Shown here one piece after another: positions 35,148 through 44,404 of a DNA stretch of 64,000 nt. The notes beneath the pieces were generated by a model that had not been told where the DNA came from, searched no databases, and was given only the letters and a program-made list of their open reading frames with translations. A program made the translations under genes and the position numbers. Origin of the DNA: Eubacteriaceae bacterium (GTDB taxonomy: Bacteria; Bacillota; Clostridia; Lachnospirales; Lachnospiraceae); NCBI GenBank assembly GCA_902363805.1, contig CABJBF010000003.1, forward strand, positions 324,564 through 388,563. The letters run 5' to 3'. Within the stretch, counting starts at the first letter, position 1. The number at the start of each line of letters is the position of its first letter.

Positions 35148-36448
35148 CCTCCATTCATCACATTTCCCAATGCTGATGTAAATACTAAAATCATAAGTAC
35201 CATATCAATAATTATTTTTACTACTCCTACCATCATTGGTCCTGCTGACAAAGTTCCTGCTAATCCTATTCTGTCCTTGTTCTTCATTTCTTCTGCTTGT
35301 TTCAACATCTTATTGTTTCTATCTATAATTGCATTTGTCTGCTTGTAAGTTTCTTCCTTGCTTAACTCATTTATGCAATAAAACATTTTTAATGATGACT
35401 GTATATCAGGCATATTAAGTTCTTGAAGAAAATTGTCATAAGGCTCAATTCCTAGCGGATATTCTTCAAAGTCAATTAACAAATGTCTTATTGGCCTCTT
35501 TAGAATGTAAGGTGCTTCATCATACGAATTTTCTATTGATGACTGAACTGTCTGTAGTTGCAAATTCAATGCAACCTGTCTTAACCAATCAGGAAACACT
35601 TTCGATATTTCCCGTCTCATCCTCTTTTTAGCTTTATTAATCGACAACTTGTCCATAAATTTTATTTTTTCATTCTCGCTTTTCATAATTAAGTCATAAT
35701 ACTTATCTATCATTTCAGAATTAAGAAAATTTTCCTCTTTCAACCAATTAATATTCAGTTTCTTATAAACCAAAATATAAATGACAAGCATTATCAAAAT
35801 AATAATCATTGAACTTATTTGATATACTATGTTTCCAGTAAATGAATACTCTTTTGGAATAAGATATGCCATAAATCCACATGTTAACAGTGTAGCTCCA
35901 ATTGATATAAGAACGTTTCTTCTTATCCTATCTATATCTCTTCTAAATAGCTCTGTTCTGTCACTCCACTCTTTTATATCACTAAGAATAATATTTATAT
36001 ATTCTTCAAATTCTCCACCTTGTTTTTCTATTTTTATAATAAATTCATGAAGTGAAACGAGCCTTTTACAATAATATTCTTCTTCGAGAATTTTAAGTGC
36101 CTGCTCATAAATATCTTCATTCATTTTAGAATCAATATTTACTACAACTTCTTCAATTATTTCCTTCATTTCACCATCGCTTATTTTTTGTGCATCTATA
36201 AGAGATAGTCTGATTTTTCCACTTTTTTTAAAGGAATAGCACATCTGTTCCATATAGCTTATTAAATCTTCAAATTTCTTTTTATAATATTTTTTCTTTT
36301 TTTCTTCTTTATATAGTATAGGCATAAGTAATGTTGTTACTACACCTATAGTAATCACAATAGATATCTTTAATTTATAAGCCAATGCTATTCCTACAAC
36401 TATAGCTACAATACCTATGTACTTTTTAAAATATTTTACTTTTTTCAT
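35144..36448 (-). CDS. TadB/TadC-type pilus assembly membrane protein
   Basis: A ~434-residue platform protein of type II/IV secretion type. Hydrophobic segments near the N-terminus (VVGIALAYKLKISIVITIGV), two in the middle (ISIGATLLTCGFMAYLIP, SSMIIILIMLVIYILV) and one at the C-terminus (VKIIIDMVLMILVFTSALGN). Two cytosolic helical domains lie between. Tad systems usually carry two such proteins (TadB and TadC); only one is encoded here. A start 13 codons upstream (36487, inside cpaF) is open, but an AGGAG overlapping the cpaF stop precedes the ATG at 36448, which I prefer. Confidence 0.75.
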   Translation of the reverse strand: MKKVKYFKKYIGIVAIVVGIALAYKLKISIVITIGVVTTLLMPILYKEEKKKKYYKKKFEDLISYMEQMCYSFKKSGKIRLSLIDAQKISDGEMKEIIEEVVVNIDSKMNEDIYEQALKILEEEYYCKRLVSLHEFIIKIEKQGGEFEEYINIILSDIKEWSDRTELFRRDIDRIRRNVLISIGATLLTCGFMAYLIPKEYSFTGNIVYQISSMIIILIMLVIYILVYKKLNINWLKEENFLNSEMIDKYYDLIMKSENEKIKFMDKLSINKAKKRMRREISKVFPDWLRQVALNLQLQTVQSSIENSYDEAPYILKRPIRHLLIDFEEYPLGIEPYDNFLQELNMPDIQSSLKMFYCINELSKEETYKQTNAIIDRNNKMLKQAEEMKNKDRIGLAGTLSAGPMMVGVVKIIIDMVLMILVFTSALGNVMNGG

Positions 36449-36455
36449 CCAACTC

Positions 36456-37472
36456 CTAATTTTCACTTTTCTTAAAAGGATCTGCAATCCCTGCCATTTT
36501 GAATTTTCTCATCAGTTCAGGCGGAAGTTTTCTACATAATATTCTTCCATCTTCATATATCATCGTTTTTTCATTTCTATCCTCATATCTTGATAAACAT
36601 ATAATCTGTGTTATTTTTCTTGAAATTTTCTCTCCCTGTTTTACTACCGACTGCAATTGTATTCCAATATCAATAAACGAATAAACATCATTTTCATAAA
36701 CCGACTGTCCCATGTTTCTTAAGCGATCGGGTATTTTGCCTGCATCATCCAAATGGATTGTCGTTATACAATGTACTCCTGCCGAAATATTTTCCAGAAG
36801 ATACTTAACTTCCTCTCCTCTTGCCTCCGCAAGCAAAACCCATGTTGGTAATTGTCGTTTACTTGCCTTTAGTGCATCAGCATATCCAAAATTATCACTT
36901 ACCTTAATTTCCACACAATCTTTCTGCGGATTAATTGACGAATATCTCAATTCAAGATTATCCTCAATTGTATACACCCTTTCATAGTCCGGAATATAAC
37001 TTGTTAAATATTTTACATATTCTGTTTTACCCACTCCCGGTAACCCTCCAACAATCACAGTGCAGTGTGCCTTGATGGCGTTTTCCATAAAAATATCCAA
37101 TACTTCTGGACAATAATCACTTTCTAAAATACTTTCCCTGCTTATTCTTCTTACGGCAGGAGTTTTTCTAATACTTATACTGATTCCTGTATTTGTAACT
37201 GAATCATGCAAAATTGAAATTCTTAAATTTTCTGTTTCCGCTTCTAATAATGGATTGTTTTGGTTAAATTGAACATTCATTAAATTACTTATTTTTGTAT
37301 AAAACTGTTGTATAAACAATTCATCTAACGTAAATCCCTCAATCTTATACCTTCCCTTATTTAAATCATTCACCCATAATTCACGACTATAATTGATGTC
37401 CGTAATGTTATCGTCATAAATAAATGGTAATAACTTTCCAAATGCCCTATCCGGCAATGACAATTTTCTCAA
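36456..37472 (-). CDS. CpaF/TadA-type secretion ATPase
   Basis: A 338-residue VirB11-like hexameric ATPase that powers pilus assembly. Walker A is IVGGLPGVGKTEYVKYLTSY (~150), Asp box YTIEDNLELRY, Walker B-like LLAEARGEEVKYLLENISAG and the His box VHCITTIHLDDAGKIPDRLR. The N-terminal domain is short compared with proteobacterial CpaF (no long disordered lead). The start is a TTG at 37472 with AAAGGGG 7 bases upstream. It follows the 57-residue prepilin-like gene by 23 bases. Confidence 0.9.
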   Translation of the reverse strand: MRKLSLPDRAFGKLLPFIYDDNITDINYSRELWVNDLNKGRYKIEGFTLDELFIQQFYTKISNLMNVQFNQNNPLLEAETENLRISILHDSVTNTGISISIRKTPAVRRISRESILESDYCPEVLDIFMENAIKAHCTVIVGGLPGVGKTEYVKYLTSYIPDYERVYTIEDNLELRYSSINPQKDCVEIKVSDNFGYADALKASKRQLPTWVLLAEARGEEVKYLLENISAGVHCITTIHLDDAGKIPDRLRNMGQSVYENDVYSFIDIGIQLQSVVKQGEKISRKITQIICLSRYEDRNEKTMIYEDGRILCRKLPPELMRKFKMAGIADPFKKSEN

Positions 37473-37495
37473 CTGTATTCCCCTTTCGCCTATAA

Positions 37496-37669
37496 TTAAC
37501 TAATCTTTCCTGCTACACTGTTAAAAGTTACAGAACCTGCATAACTGTTTACAATTCCCTTAATCGCATCTGATATAATCGGTCCCACAACATAAGCAAC
37601 ACCCACTAACAGCAAAATGCATACTGCAATGAAAATTGTTTTACCATGTTCCTGTAAAAAAATGTCCAT
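37496..37669 (-). CDS. 57-residue prepilin-like peptide, first gene of the pilus operon
   Basis: Reads MDIFLQEHGKTIFIAVCILL, LVGVAYVVGPII, then a small polar tail (NSYAGSVTFNSVAGKIS). It has the operon's shared leader Q-E-H-G-K-T and one hydrophobic helix. As the promoter-proximal gene it is a good candidate for the major pilin. AGGAGG lies 7 bases ahead of the ATG. A Flp-like Glu+5 is absent (position is Phe). Confidence 0.6.
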   Translation of the reverse strand: MDIFLQEHGKTIFIAVCILLLVGVAYVVGPIISDAIKGIVNSYAGSVTFNSVAGKIS

Positions 37670-37878
37670 AATTTACCTCCTATACTTTATTCCAAATAAT
37701 CACATATTATACGTTTCGGGTAAGAACTACACATTTATGTTTCTTTATAAATACGATAATAAAAGCCTTATTTCTACTAATTATTATTTATTCAATACTC
37801 TTTTTATCGTTTAGTTATAGATACATATTATGTTTTATATGTTATACATATATTATGTTGTTTTACTTGGTGTTTAGA
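37670..37878 (-). promoter_or_regulatory. Long A/T-rich leader of the pilus operon
   Basis: About 200 bases of untranslated leader between the predicted start site and the first pilin. I see no c-di-GMP, preQ1 or other known riboswitch core; it is ~75% A/T with only weak pairing. Confidence 0.4.
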
Positions 37879-37907
37879 ATAATATCACACTTTGGTTATG
37901 TCGTCAA
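37879..37907 (-). promoter_or_regulatory. Promoter of the tad-like pilus operon
   Basis: On the minus strand TTGACG, a 17-base spacer, TATTAT: near-consensus sigma-A promoter. No second promoter of this quality is seen inside the operon. Confidence 0.75.
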
Positions 37908-38065
37908 TTATAATTCATATATTTTTCAAATTATTTGTATTATCTTTATTAAATATAATTTTTATATCCTATAAAAATTATTATTTAACTAGCAATCCAA
38001 AACAAAACCTCACAACTCTTTCTTTCAAAATTAGCTTTAAGAAATCATTCTAATAAAAATCGAAA

Positions 38066-38100
38066 AAGCCGTCTAAGTGATTTCTCACTTAAACGGCTTA
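38066..38100 (-). terminator. Intrinsic terminator of the chitinase gene
   Basis: AAGCCGTCTAAGTGA and TCACTTAAACGGCTT 15-base arms (one mismatch) with a TTTC loop, then T-rich sequence on the minus strand. Confidence 0.85.
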
Positions 38101-38145
38101 CTTTAACCCCCAATAGTTATAGCTCCCCAGCTACATTTAATACCT

Positions 38146-41100
38146 TTATTTTGTTTTTGGTAATGTATCTATTGCCTTATCCATTGCGCTTCCCCAAGCG
38201 TATCCATTAGATGCATCCCAGTTAATTGACCATGTCATTACACCTCTTAATGAAGGATATGTCTTAGGCGGCATAAAGCTTCCGCCACTTGCCATTCCTT
38301 TTGTTAAACAATTAAGAGCTGATGTTAATGTATTTGTAGATACAAGACCACTTCCTGCAGCCGGTGCTGATGATGGAACACCAATTCCGACCTGATCTGG
38401 TCTTAATCCGTTTTCAATAAGCAATGTTGCAAGTGATGTAAGGAAATCAACTGAACCACAGCTATAAACTCCTCCACCATATCCAACCATGCTACCTGAA
38501 TTGTAATACTGCATATTAACTACTGTTAAAATATCTTTAATATCTAATGCTAACTTAAAGTAATTAGATGTTGGACTCTGCATATAATATGTTTCAGGTG
38601 CCATTGTAATAATAAATTCGTCACCGAAATGGTTATGAACCTTTCTAAGTGCTCCTGCAATATATTCCGTTCCTGCTACTGCTCCACCTTCAAGGTCAAT
38701 GTCTACACCTTCAAATCCAAACTGTTCAATTACTTTAATTAAACTGTTTGCAAAATTATCTGCTGCTGCCTGACTTGTAATATAAATTGTACCTTCAGCA
38801 CCACCAATAGAAAGAATTACATGCTGATTTCTTTCCTTTAATGTCTTAATATCCTGAATGAACTGTGCATCTGTATATCCACCAACTGCCTTGCTTAAGT
38901 CTCCATTTACACTAAAAGTTACTTCTCCAGGTGTTGATGTTGAATCTGCAAATGAAACACAAATTAAATCATAGTATGATGGTACTTCACTTAACTTTAA
39001 GTTTGCAGCTCCATTTGTAAAGTTATGCCAATATCCTGTAACAATATGTTCAGGTAAACTCTTGTTAACTGTATAGTTATTATCCTGAGTTGTTTCTTCT
39101 TCTTTTGATGTTGTTACTTCCTGAGCTTTTGTTGTTACTTCAGGTTTCTTTGTTGTTTCCACAGGCTTTGTTGTTGCCGCCGGTTTTGTTGTTGTTCCGT
39201 CTGTCAATCTCCAAACGCCCCACTGGCCACATGTTTCAGGGTTATCACCATTTGTCCACCACTGAGCTTCATAAACATTTCCGTTATAAGACACTTTATC
39301 ACCTTTTACATAAACTTTTCCATTTACCCATTCAGGATAGCCTGAAGCAGCCTTAGTTGTTTCTTCACTTTTAGCTGTTGTTGCTTCTGTCTCAGGTGCT
39401 TTTGTTGTCTCTACTGTCTTTGTTGTTGTCTCTGTCTGACCTTTTACATCTACTACAGTTTCTGTCTTTTCTGACTCTTTTCCATTATAAGTTGTTGTTA
39501 CCGCAACTGTATGTCTTCCAGCTGTATAGCCTGTATATGTATATGAGCCACATGCTACTGCATTTGATACTAATTTTCCATCAATGTAAACATTATATAA
39601 ATCAATTGTGCCTCTGCCCCATACAACTGTAATTGAGTTATTTGCTGTTGAAGTTACTACTAATCCAAATGGTTTATCTAAAACTATTTCCTGTTTAGTT
39701 GTTGTCTCAACTGTCTTTGTTGTTGTCTCTGGCGCCTTTGTTGTTGGCTGTGTTACTGTTGCATCACCAACATATTTCCAAACACCCCACTGACCACATG
39801 TTTCCGGATTCTCTCCAAGTGTCCACCATTTTGCCTGATATACTTTTCCATTATATATAACTCTGTTTCCACCTGTGTAAATTGTATCTTTATTCCACTG
39901 TGGATATTCTGAATCAATTGTTGTTTCTGGTGTTTTAGTTGTTGTTTCTGGTGCCTTTGTTGTTGTTTCAGGTGCCTTTGTTGTTTCAGGTGCCTTTGTT
40001 GTTATCTCTGCCACCTTTGTTGTTTCAGGTGTCTTTGTTGTCTCTGGTGTCTTTGTTGTTTCTTCTCCTGAAAGACTATCAAGGAATCTACCATTGCTCT
40101 GTGCAAATGAGTTCTTATTCTGTGATGAATCCCAGTTAATTGACCATGTCATAATTCCTCTTAATCCAGGATGTGCATTGTTTAATTCTGTGAATGCACT
40201 CTGTAATGTTTCATTTGAAACCTGTCCGCTTCCTGCAGCACTTGCTGATGAAGGCACACCTATTACTACCTGATCAGGTCTAAGTGGTGCAAAATACTTT
40301 TCTGCAGTCTGTGACTTTGTATAATAGTTATTTACATAGAAACCGTTTAATAACATATTGCACATTGCAACAATTCCTTCTTTTGTTCCCATGTTGTATG
40401 ACTGATTATCTGTTGCAATCATTGGTGATGAATTGTAAAGCTGTACATGTACATATGTTGTTTCATTTCTAAGTGCATTTATCATTGGAAGATATACACC
40501 TGCTCTTGCATCACAGTACTGATTTATTCCACCATAGAACTGATATCCTAACTGTACGTAGAATGTTTCAGGTGCCCATGAGAGAATGAAGTCATCTCCA
40601 TAACTGTTTACAATTGTTCTTATTGCATTAATCATGTTAACAATCTTTGGTGATGTTGGATTGTTAATGTCTGTATCTTTTCCACTTTCAAACTGAACTG
40701 ATGACTGTTCAAGGTCAATGTCTATTCCATCAAATCCGTATTCATCTACAATTGATTTGATATCGCTTACAAACTGGTTAACTGCACTCTGTGATGTTAA
40801 TGAGAAATATCCTTCATATCCACCAATTGAAAGTACAATCTTTTTACCTTGTGCCTGTAATGCTTTCACATCATTTTTGAAATCTGCCTTTGTGTAGTCT
40901 GCTGTAAGTCCTGAAATATCAAATTTCATTTTTCCGTCTGTACTTCCTGCACTTACAGGTTCTGCAAATGATATATTTATTACATCCCAGTTTTTATCTA
41001 CATCTCTTAACTTAATGAAAGGATTTCCTGAATTATCCCATGTATGGTAATAACCTATTAATAATCTTGAATTCAATCCCTGTATTGGTTTATGAGATGA

Positions 41101-43041
41101 AGTTGTTTCCGGTACCTTTGTTGTTGTCTCTGCTACTTTAGTTGTTGTCTCAGGTGCCTTTGTTGTTTCCGAAGCTTTTGTTGTCTCCTGTTTCTTTGTT
41201 GTAGTTACATCCTGTTCTTTTGTTGTATTCTGAACTGTTGTTCCTTCTGAACCACCATTTCCATATACTAAATTAGTAGAAAGGATTTCTCCTCCTGAAA
41301 CAGCTCTCTGTCTTAATACTATTCCTTTAATGTTTCCTGTACCTGCTGTTCCTTTTCCAGATTTTAATGTAAATGTTAATGATGCTCCCGGTTCTAATGT
41401 CTTTGAGCTCCATTCCGGTGGTGTCACTACTGTCTTTCCGTTTTCACTTGTAATTGTTCCGCCTGCACTCCAGTCTCCTGATAATGTCTCTCCATTTTGT
41501 GTCTCTATCGCTATTGACGGATAACTTAATGTCTTTCCAAAGTATTCTGCCCATGGCATTACTGATATGTCCTTTGCACCTCCAGGCATTGTAATCTTTG
41601 GATTTGTATTTTTTACTGTTATTGTGTATGTATCTCCTGATGCTGTTACTGTTGTTTCAACACCGTCATTTCCAGGAATTATTATGTTCTGCTTTGGTAA
41701 TGCTTCTGATCCATAAAGTGATTCCTTCATTGTCTTTGTGATTGAGTTTGTGCTGTCAAGTGATGCCATCCATGAAATGAGTCCGCCCAAATGTTTCTCT
41801 CTTACATATTTTCCTTTTTCTGCTACTGATTCTTCCGTGTCACATGTGAAGAACATTCCTGTTGATTCACTGTAGAAGTAGTTTGCCTTTGCAACATCAT
41901 CCCAGTACTTTGTAAGGTTATACTTGCTTATTAATGAATCTATGTCTCCGTATGCATATGTTACTCCGTTTTCTCCTGTTGCGTCTGCATATAAGCCCGG
42001 ATTCTTTGGATCTCTTCCGGTGTCCTTCTTTACTTCCTTCCAGCCTCTTGTATATGGTGCCACTCCCACTACTATCTTTGAGTAATCTATGTCATCTCCA
42101 TATTTATTTTCAAGATATTTTATGCATGAATCTACTGAAAGTGATGCATCCCCTTCGTCATATGCAGGGTTTGTGTATAATGCTGTCTGGTGAGCCGTGA
42201 ATCCTCCCCATGCACCGTTTAAGTCATATGTCATCATGTTTGCAAAATCTACTATGTTTAACACCTTGTCATATTCGATTGCTGACATCATTTTTGGTGA
42301 TGCTGACATTGCCACTGATAATTCATAGTGCTTTCCATCTGTCTTTCCATAGCTGTCCAATGAATTTCTGATTTCCTGTAACAATAATGTGAAATTCTTT
42401 GTGTCTGCTGCTGAGCCTTTGCATCCCTTGTCTATTGCCACTCCGTTTCCTTCAGGATCAGGATCTCTGTCTGCTGTTGGGTATTCCCAGTCGATGTCTA
42501 CAAAGTCATATCCATAGCAGTGAACAAACTTTGCCACATTGTTTGCGAAATTCTTTCTTGTCTTGTCTGATGATGCAAGTTTTGGAAAATCTCCTGATCT
42601 TGTCCATCCTCCAACTGAAATACCTATTTTCATGTTTGGATATTTCTGTCTCAAGAGTACCATTGCTCCCAACACACCTGCATATTTATTATCACTTCCA
42701 ACTGAGTATCCAACGTTTGGATTCTGATAATCTGCCCATGTGTCTGTTGTGATTAAGTCTCCATTTGCATCTGCATCCATAAATGCAAAATTCAAATGTG
42801 TTATTAAACTTCCGTCAATCTTGTCAGGTGTAAAGTTTTTCTGTCCTGAATAAATTGACCAGTCACCGTAATACATTACGTTACGATACTTAGCAGTTGT
42901 TGCTGCCTTAACACTTGTACTTACTCTCTGTGGTAAAACTACACACCCCAAAGCCATTGAAAGTACTAAAACAAATGTTAACACGTAACTGCAAACTCTG
43001 CCAAATAACGAGTTTCTCTTTGTGAAATAGTAAAGACTCAT
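38146..43041 (-). CDS. Secreted modular chitinase with three GH18 domains and two CBM5/12 modules
   Basis: A 1631-residue exported chitin-degrading enzyme. Order: signal peptide (1-~47); GH18-1 (~50-460) with DFVDIDWEYPTA, catalytic Glu186, and a chitinase-insertion-type region ending GGLISWMASLDST; a chitin-binding-like beta domain (~475-600); Thr/Pro/Glu linker; GH18-2 (~655-990) with GFDGIDIDLEQSS, Glu778; P-E-T-T linker; CBM5/12 (~1043-1091, WNKDTIYTGGNRVIYNGKVY, ETCGQWGVWKYVG); Fn3 (~1115-1200); second CBM5/12 (~1234-1282, NPETCGQWGVWRL); GH18-3 (~1335-1630) with GFEGVDIDLEGGA, Glu1451. All three D-x-x-D-x-D-x-E motifs are intact. GH18-1 is a processive-type domain; GH18-2 and -3 are shorter ChiD/ChiC-like and similar to each other. 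No sortase signal. Confidence 0.95.
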   Translation of the reverse strand: MSLYYFTKRNSLFGRVCSYVLTFVLVLSMALGCVVLPQRVSTSVKAATTAKYRNVMYYGDWSIYSGQKNFTPDKIDGSLITHLNFAFMDADANGDLITTDTWADYQNPNVGYSVGSDNKYAGVLGAMVLLRQKYPNMKIGISVGGWTRSGDFPKLASSDKTRKNFANNVAKFVHCYGYDFVDIDWEYPTADRDPDPEGNGVAIDKGCKGSAADTKNFTLLLQEIRNSLDSYGKTDGKHYELSVAMSASPKMMSAIEYDKVLNIVDFANMMTYDLNGAWGGFTAHQTALYTNPAYDEGDASLSVDSCIKYLENKYGDDIDYSKIVVGVAPYTRGWKEVKKDTGRDPKNPGLYADATGENGVTYAYGDIDSLISKYNLTKYWDDVAKANYFYSESTGMFFTCDTEESVAEKGKYVREKHLGGLISWMASLDSTNSITKTMKESLYGSEALPKQNIIIPGNDGVETTVTASGDTYTITVKNTNPKITMPGGAKDISVMPWAEYFGKTLSYPSIAIETQNGETLSGDWSAGGTITSENGKTVVTPPEWSSKTLEPGASLTFTLKSGKGTAGTGNIKGIVLRQRAVSGGEILSTNLVYGNGGSEGTTVQNTTKEQDVTTTKKQETTKASETTKAPETTTKVAETTTKVPETTSSHKPIQGLNSRLLIGYYHTWDNSGNPFIKLRDVDKNWDVINISFAEPVSAGSTDGKMKFDISGLTADYTKADFKNDVKALQAQGKKIVLSIGGYEGYFSLTSQSAVNQFVSDIKSIVDEYGFDGIDIDLEQSSVQFESGKDTDINNPTSPKIVNMINAIRTIVNSYGDDFILSWAPETFYVQLGYQFYGGINQYCDARAGVYLPMINALRNETTYVHVQLYNSSPMIATDNQSYNMGTKEGIVAMCNMLLNGFYVNNYYTKSQTAEKYFAPLRPDQVVIGVPSSASAAGSGQVSNETLQSAFTELNNAHPGLRGIMTWSINWDSSQNKNSFAQSNGRFLDSLSGEETTKTPETTKTPETTKVAEITTKAPETTKAPETTTKAPETTTKTPETTIDSEYPQWNKDTIYTGGNRVIYNGKVYQAKWWTLGENPETCGQWGVWKYVGDATVTQPTTKAPETTTKTVETTTKQEIVLDKPFGLVVTSTANNSITVVWGRGTIDLYNVYIDGKLVSNAVACGSYTYTGYTAGRHTVAVTTTYNGKESEKTETVVDVKGQTETTTKTVETTKAPETEATTAKSEETTKAASGYPEWVNGKVYVKGDKVSYNGNVYEAQWWTNGDNPETCGQWGVWRLTDGTTTKPAATTKPVETTKKPEVTTKAQEVTTSKEEETTQDNNYTVNKSLPEHIVTGYWHNFTNGAANLKLSEVPSYYDLICVSFADSTSTPGEVTFSVNGDLSKAVGGYTDAQFIQDIKTLKERNQHVILSIGGAEGTIYITSQAAADNFANSLIKVIEQFGFEGVDIDLEGGAVAGTEYIAGALRKVHNHFGDEFIITMAPETYYMQSPTSNYFKLALDIKDILTVVNMQYYNSGSMVGYGGGVYSCGSVDFLTSLATLLIENGLRPDQVGIGVPSSAPAAGSGLVSTNTLTSALNCLTKGMASGGSFMPPKTYPSLRGVMTWSINWDASNGYAWGSAMDKAIDTLPKTK

Positions 43042-43363
43042 TTTCTTACCTCCTCAATACATTTTTGTCTCCTATTTGTTACCCATTTACATAGTAAAAT
43101 TCAACTTTCACATTTTCTTCACAAGTTTATCATTTTGTATTTTTAAAGAAGAGTGTGTTTTTTTTATACAAGTATCTATTTTTTGCCAAAAACAAATCCA
43201 TACAATTTTTGCCAATTATATACAATAAAAAATCACCCAATTTTTTCTCTTTTAGAATTTATTTTTATACATTTTCCACAATTTTTTAGTTGTTTATATA
43301 TTTTCTTAGTCGAGCGATACATTATTTAATGTAACTATGAACAAATTTGTTACTCCATAAAAA
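43042..43363. other. A/T-rich upstream region of the chitinase gene
   Basis: About 320 bases with no gene. A TTGGCAAAAA-like word occurs twice on the minus strand (near 43183-43216), a possible regulator site. TATAAT-like sequence is present but without a convincing -35. Confidence 0.35.
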
Positions 43364-43412
43364 AAGATGCTGTTTCGATAGCAAATTAAATTTGCTATCG
43401 AAACAGCATCTT
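43364..43412. terminator. Strong intrinsic terminator
   Basis: AAGATGCTGTTTCGATAGCA and its exact complement, 22-bp perfect arms around a 5-base centre. Lies downstream of the add/CbiT-like operon; T-rich sequence follows on the minus strand. Confidence 0.85.
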
Positions 43413-43433
43413 ATATTAAATATTATATATATT

Positions 43434-43500
43434 ACCAATGGTCAAAAGGTATAAGCCCACATAAGTTTACTCATAAGTGTGTGAAAGACCTTTGGCATGC
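43434..43500. repeat. ATGATGCC-family palindromic element, copy B (diverged)
   Basis: GGTCAAAAGGTATAAGCCCA, CATAAGTTTACTCATAAGTG and GTGAAAGACCTTTGGC match copy A words in the same order. Imperfect GGTC...GACC pairing. Located right after the CbiT-like stop. Confidence 0.7.
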
Positions 43501-43504
43501 CCCT

Positions 43505-44404
43505 TTATTCACCTGAAATTATCCATGGTGCAGGCTGTGCAACAAATACACTGTCCTTATCTGTCTTTGAAACAGATATCTGCATTACTTCAGACAAATT
43601 AACTCCATGTTTCTTGAATAAATATGGAATATCTGAAAGTATATCAAGCTCTAAAGTATATATTATAATTTTCATGTCTGGATTTATCTTTTTAAGTGTT
43701 ACAATATCCTGCTCAATTGTATCCTTTTGTGCAACTAGAAAAGCAAGTCTTGGAACCGGCTTATCCTTTAATACTTCTTCTGTTAAATCCGATACTATTT
43801 CCACATTATGTACTCCAAATTTTGCTGCATTTTCTTCCATTGAAGCAAGTGAACCTTTATCTCTTTCAACAGCAATTACCACACCTTCATATGCAACCAT
43901 TGATGCTTCAATTACAATACTTTCACCACTGGCTATAAGCACTGTATCCCTTACATCCATTTCTAACTTATTCATAATTACGGAACGTATTTCGTGTCCA
44001 ACATATTTTACACTACCTGTTGAAAAGTTTTCATTTTTCATTCCAAATATCATAGACTCACGTGTATTTTCATTTACTACAAAAATAACTGTAGGTCCAC
44101 TTATATTTACATCCATGAGTTCAAATACTTTACAGTGTTTCATTTCACCCGGCTCATATCCTTGTCCGTAATACATTTCATAATCGCCGTATCCTGCTTC
44201 CCATAATTTATAAAGCATATTTTCATTTGTTTCATCAGCAAAAATCAAAACTCTCTTATGAGTTGCTATTGTTGCCAATACATTTCTTCTTTTGCTGCAT
44301 GTATTTAACAACTTAATTTTTTCCGGACTTATCTGCAACATATCTGCAATATATCCCATCCAATCCAACATCTGCTTGCTGGAAAATTCTACTTTTTCTG
44401 CCAT
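43505..44404 (-). CDS. CbiE/CbiT-like methyltransferase-fold protein
   Basis: A 299-residue protein resembling a degenerate cobalt-precorrin CbiE-CbiT fusion. The second half has the CbiT-like core: KYVGHEIRSVIMNKLEMDVR, VLIASGESIVIEASMVAYEG (SAM motif I position), VVIAVERDKGSLASMEENAA and FGVHNVEIV. The canonical G-x-G-S-G loop is S-G-E-S here. The first half (GPTVIFVVNENTRES) is only loosely like CbiE. No cobalamin genes are near; instead it is the downstream partner of adenosine deaminase, sharing one base with its stop. A nucleoside or tRNA substrate is possible but unsupported. Confidence 0.6.
   Translation of the reverse strand: MAEKVEFSSKQMLDWMGYIADMLQISPEKIKLLNTCSKRRNVLATIATHKRVLIFADETNENMLYKLWEAGYGDYEMYYGQGYEPGEMKHCKVFELMDVNISGPTVIFVVNENTRESMIFGMKNENFSTGSVKYVGHEIRSVIMNKLEMDVRDTVLIASGESIVIEASMVAYEGVVIAVERDKGSLASMEENAAKFGVHNVEIVSDLTEEVLKDKPVPRLAFLVAQKDTIEQDIVTLKKINPDMKIIIYTLELDILSDIPYLFKKHGVNLSEVMQISVSKTDKDSVFVAQPAPWIISGE

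Noticed and set aside
37670..37878. Possible c-di-GMP riboswitch in the pilus-operon leader
   Set aside because: The conserved GNRA-tetraloop/receptor core of c-di-GMP-I aptamers is absent and pairing is weak.
39090..40140. Leu-rich plus-strand frames opposite the chitinase
   Set aside because: They are the reverse reading of P-E-T-T linker codons; no start signals and the minus-strand product is secure.
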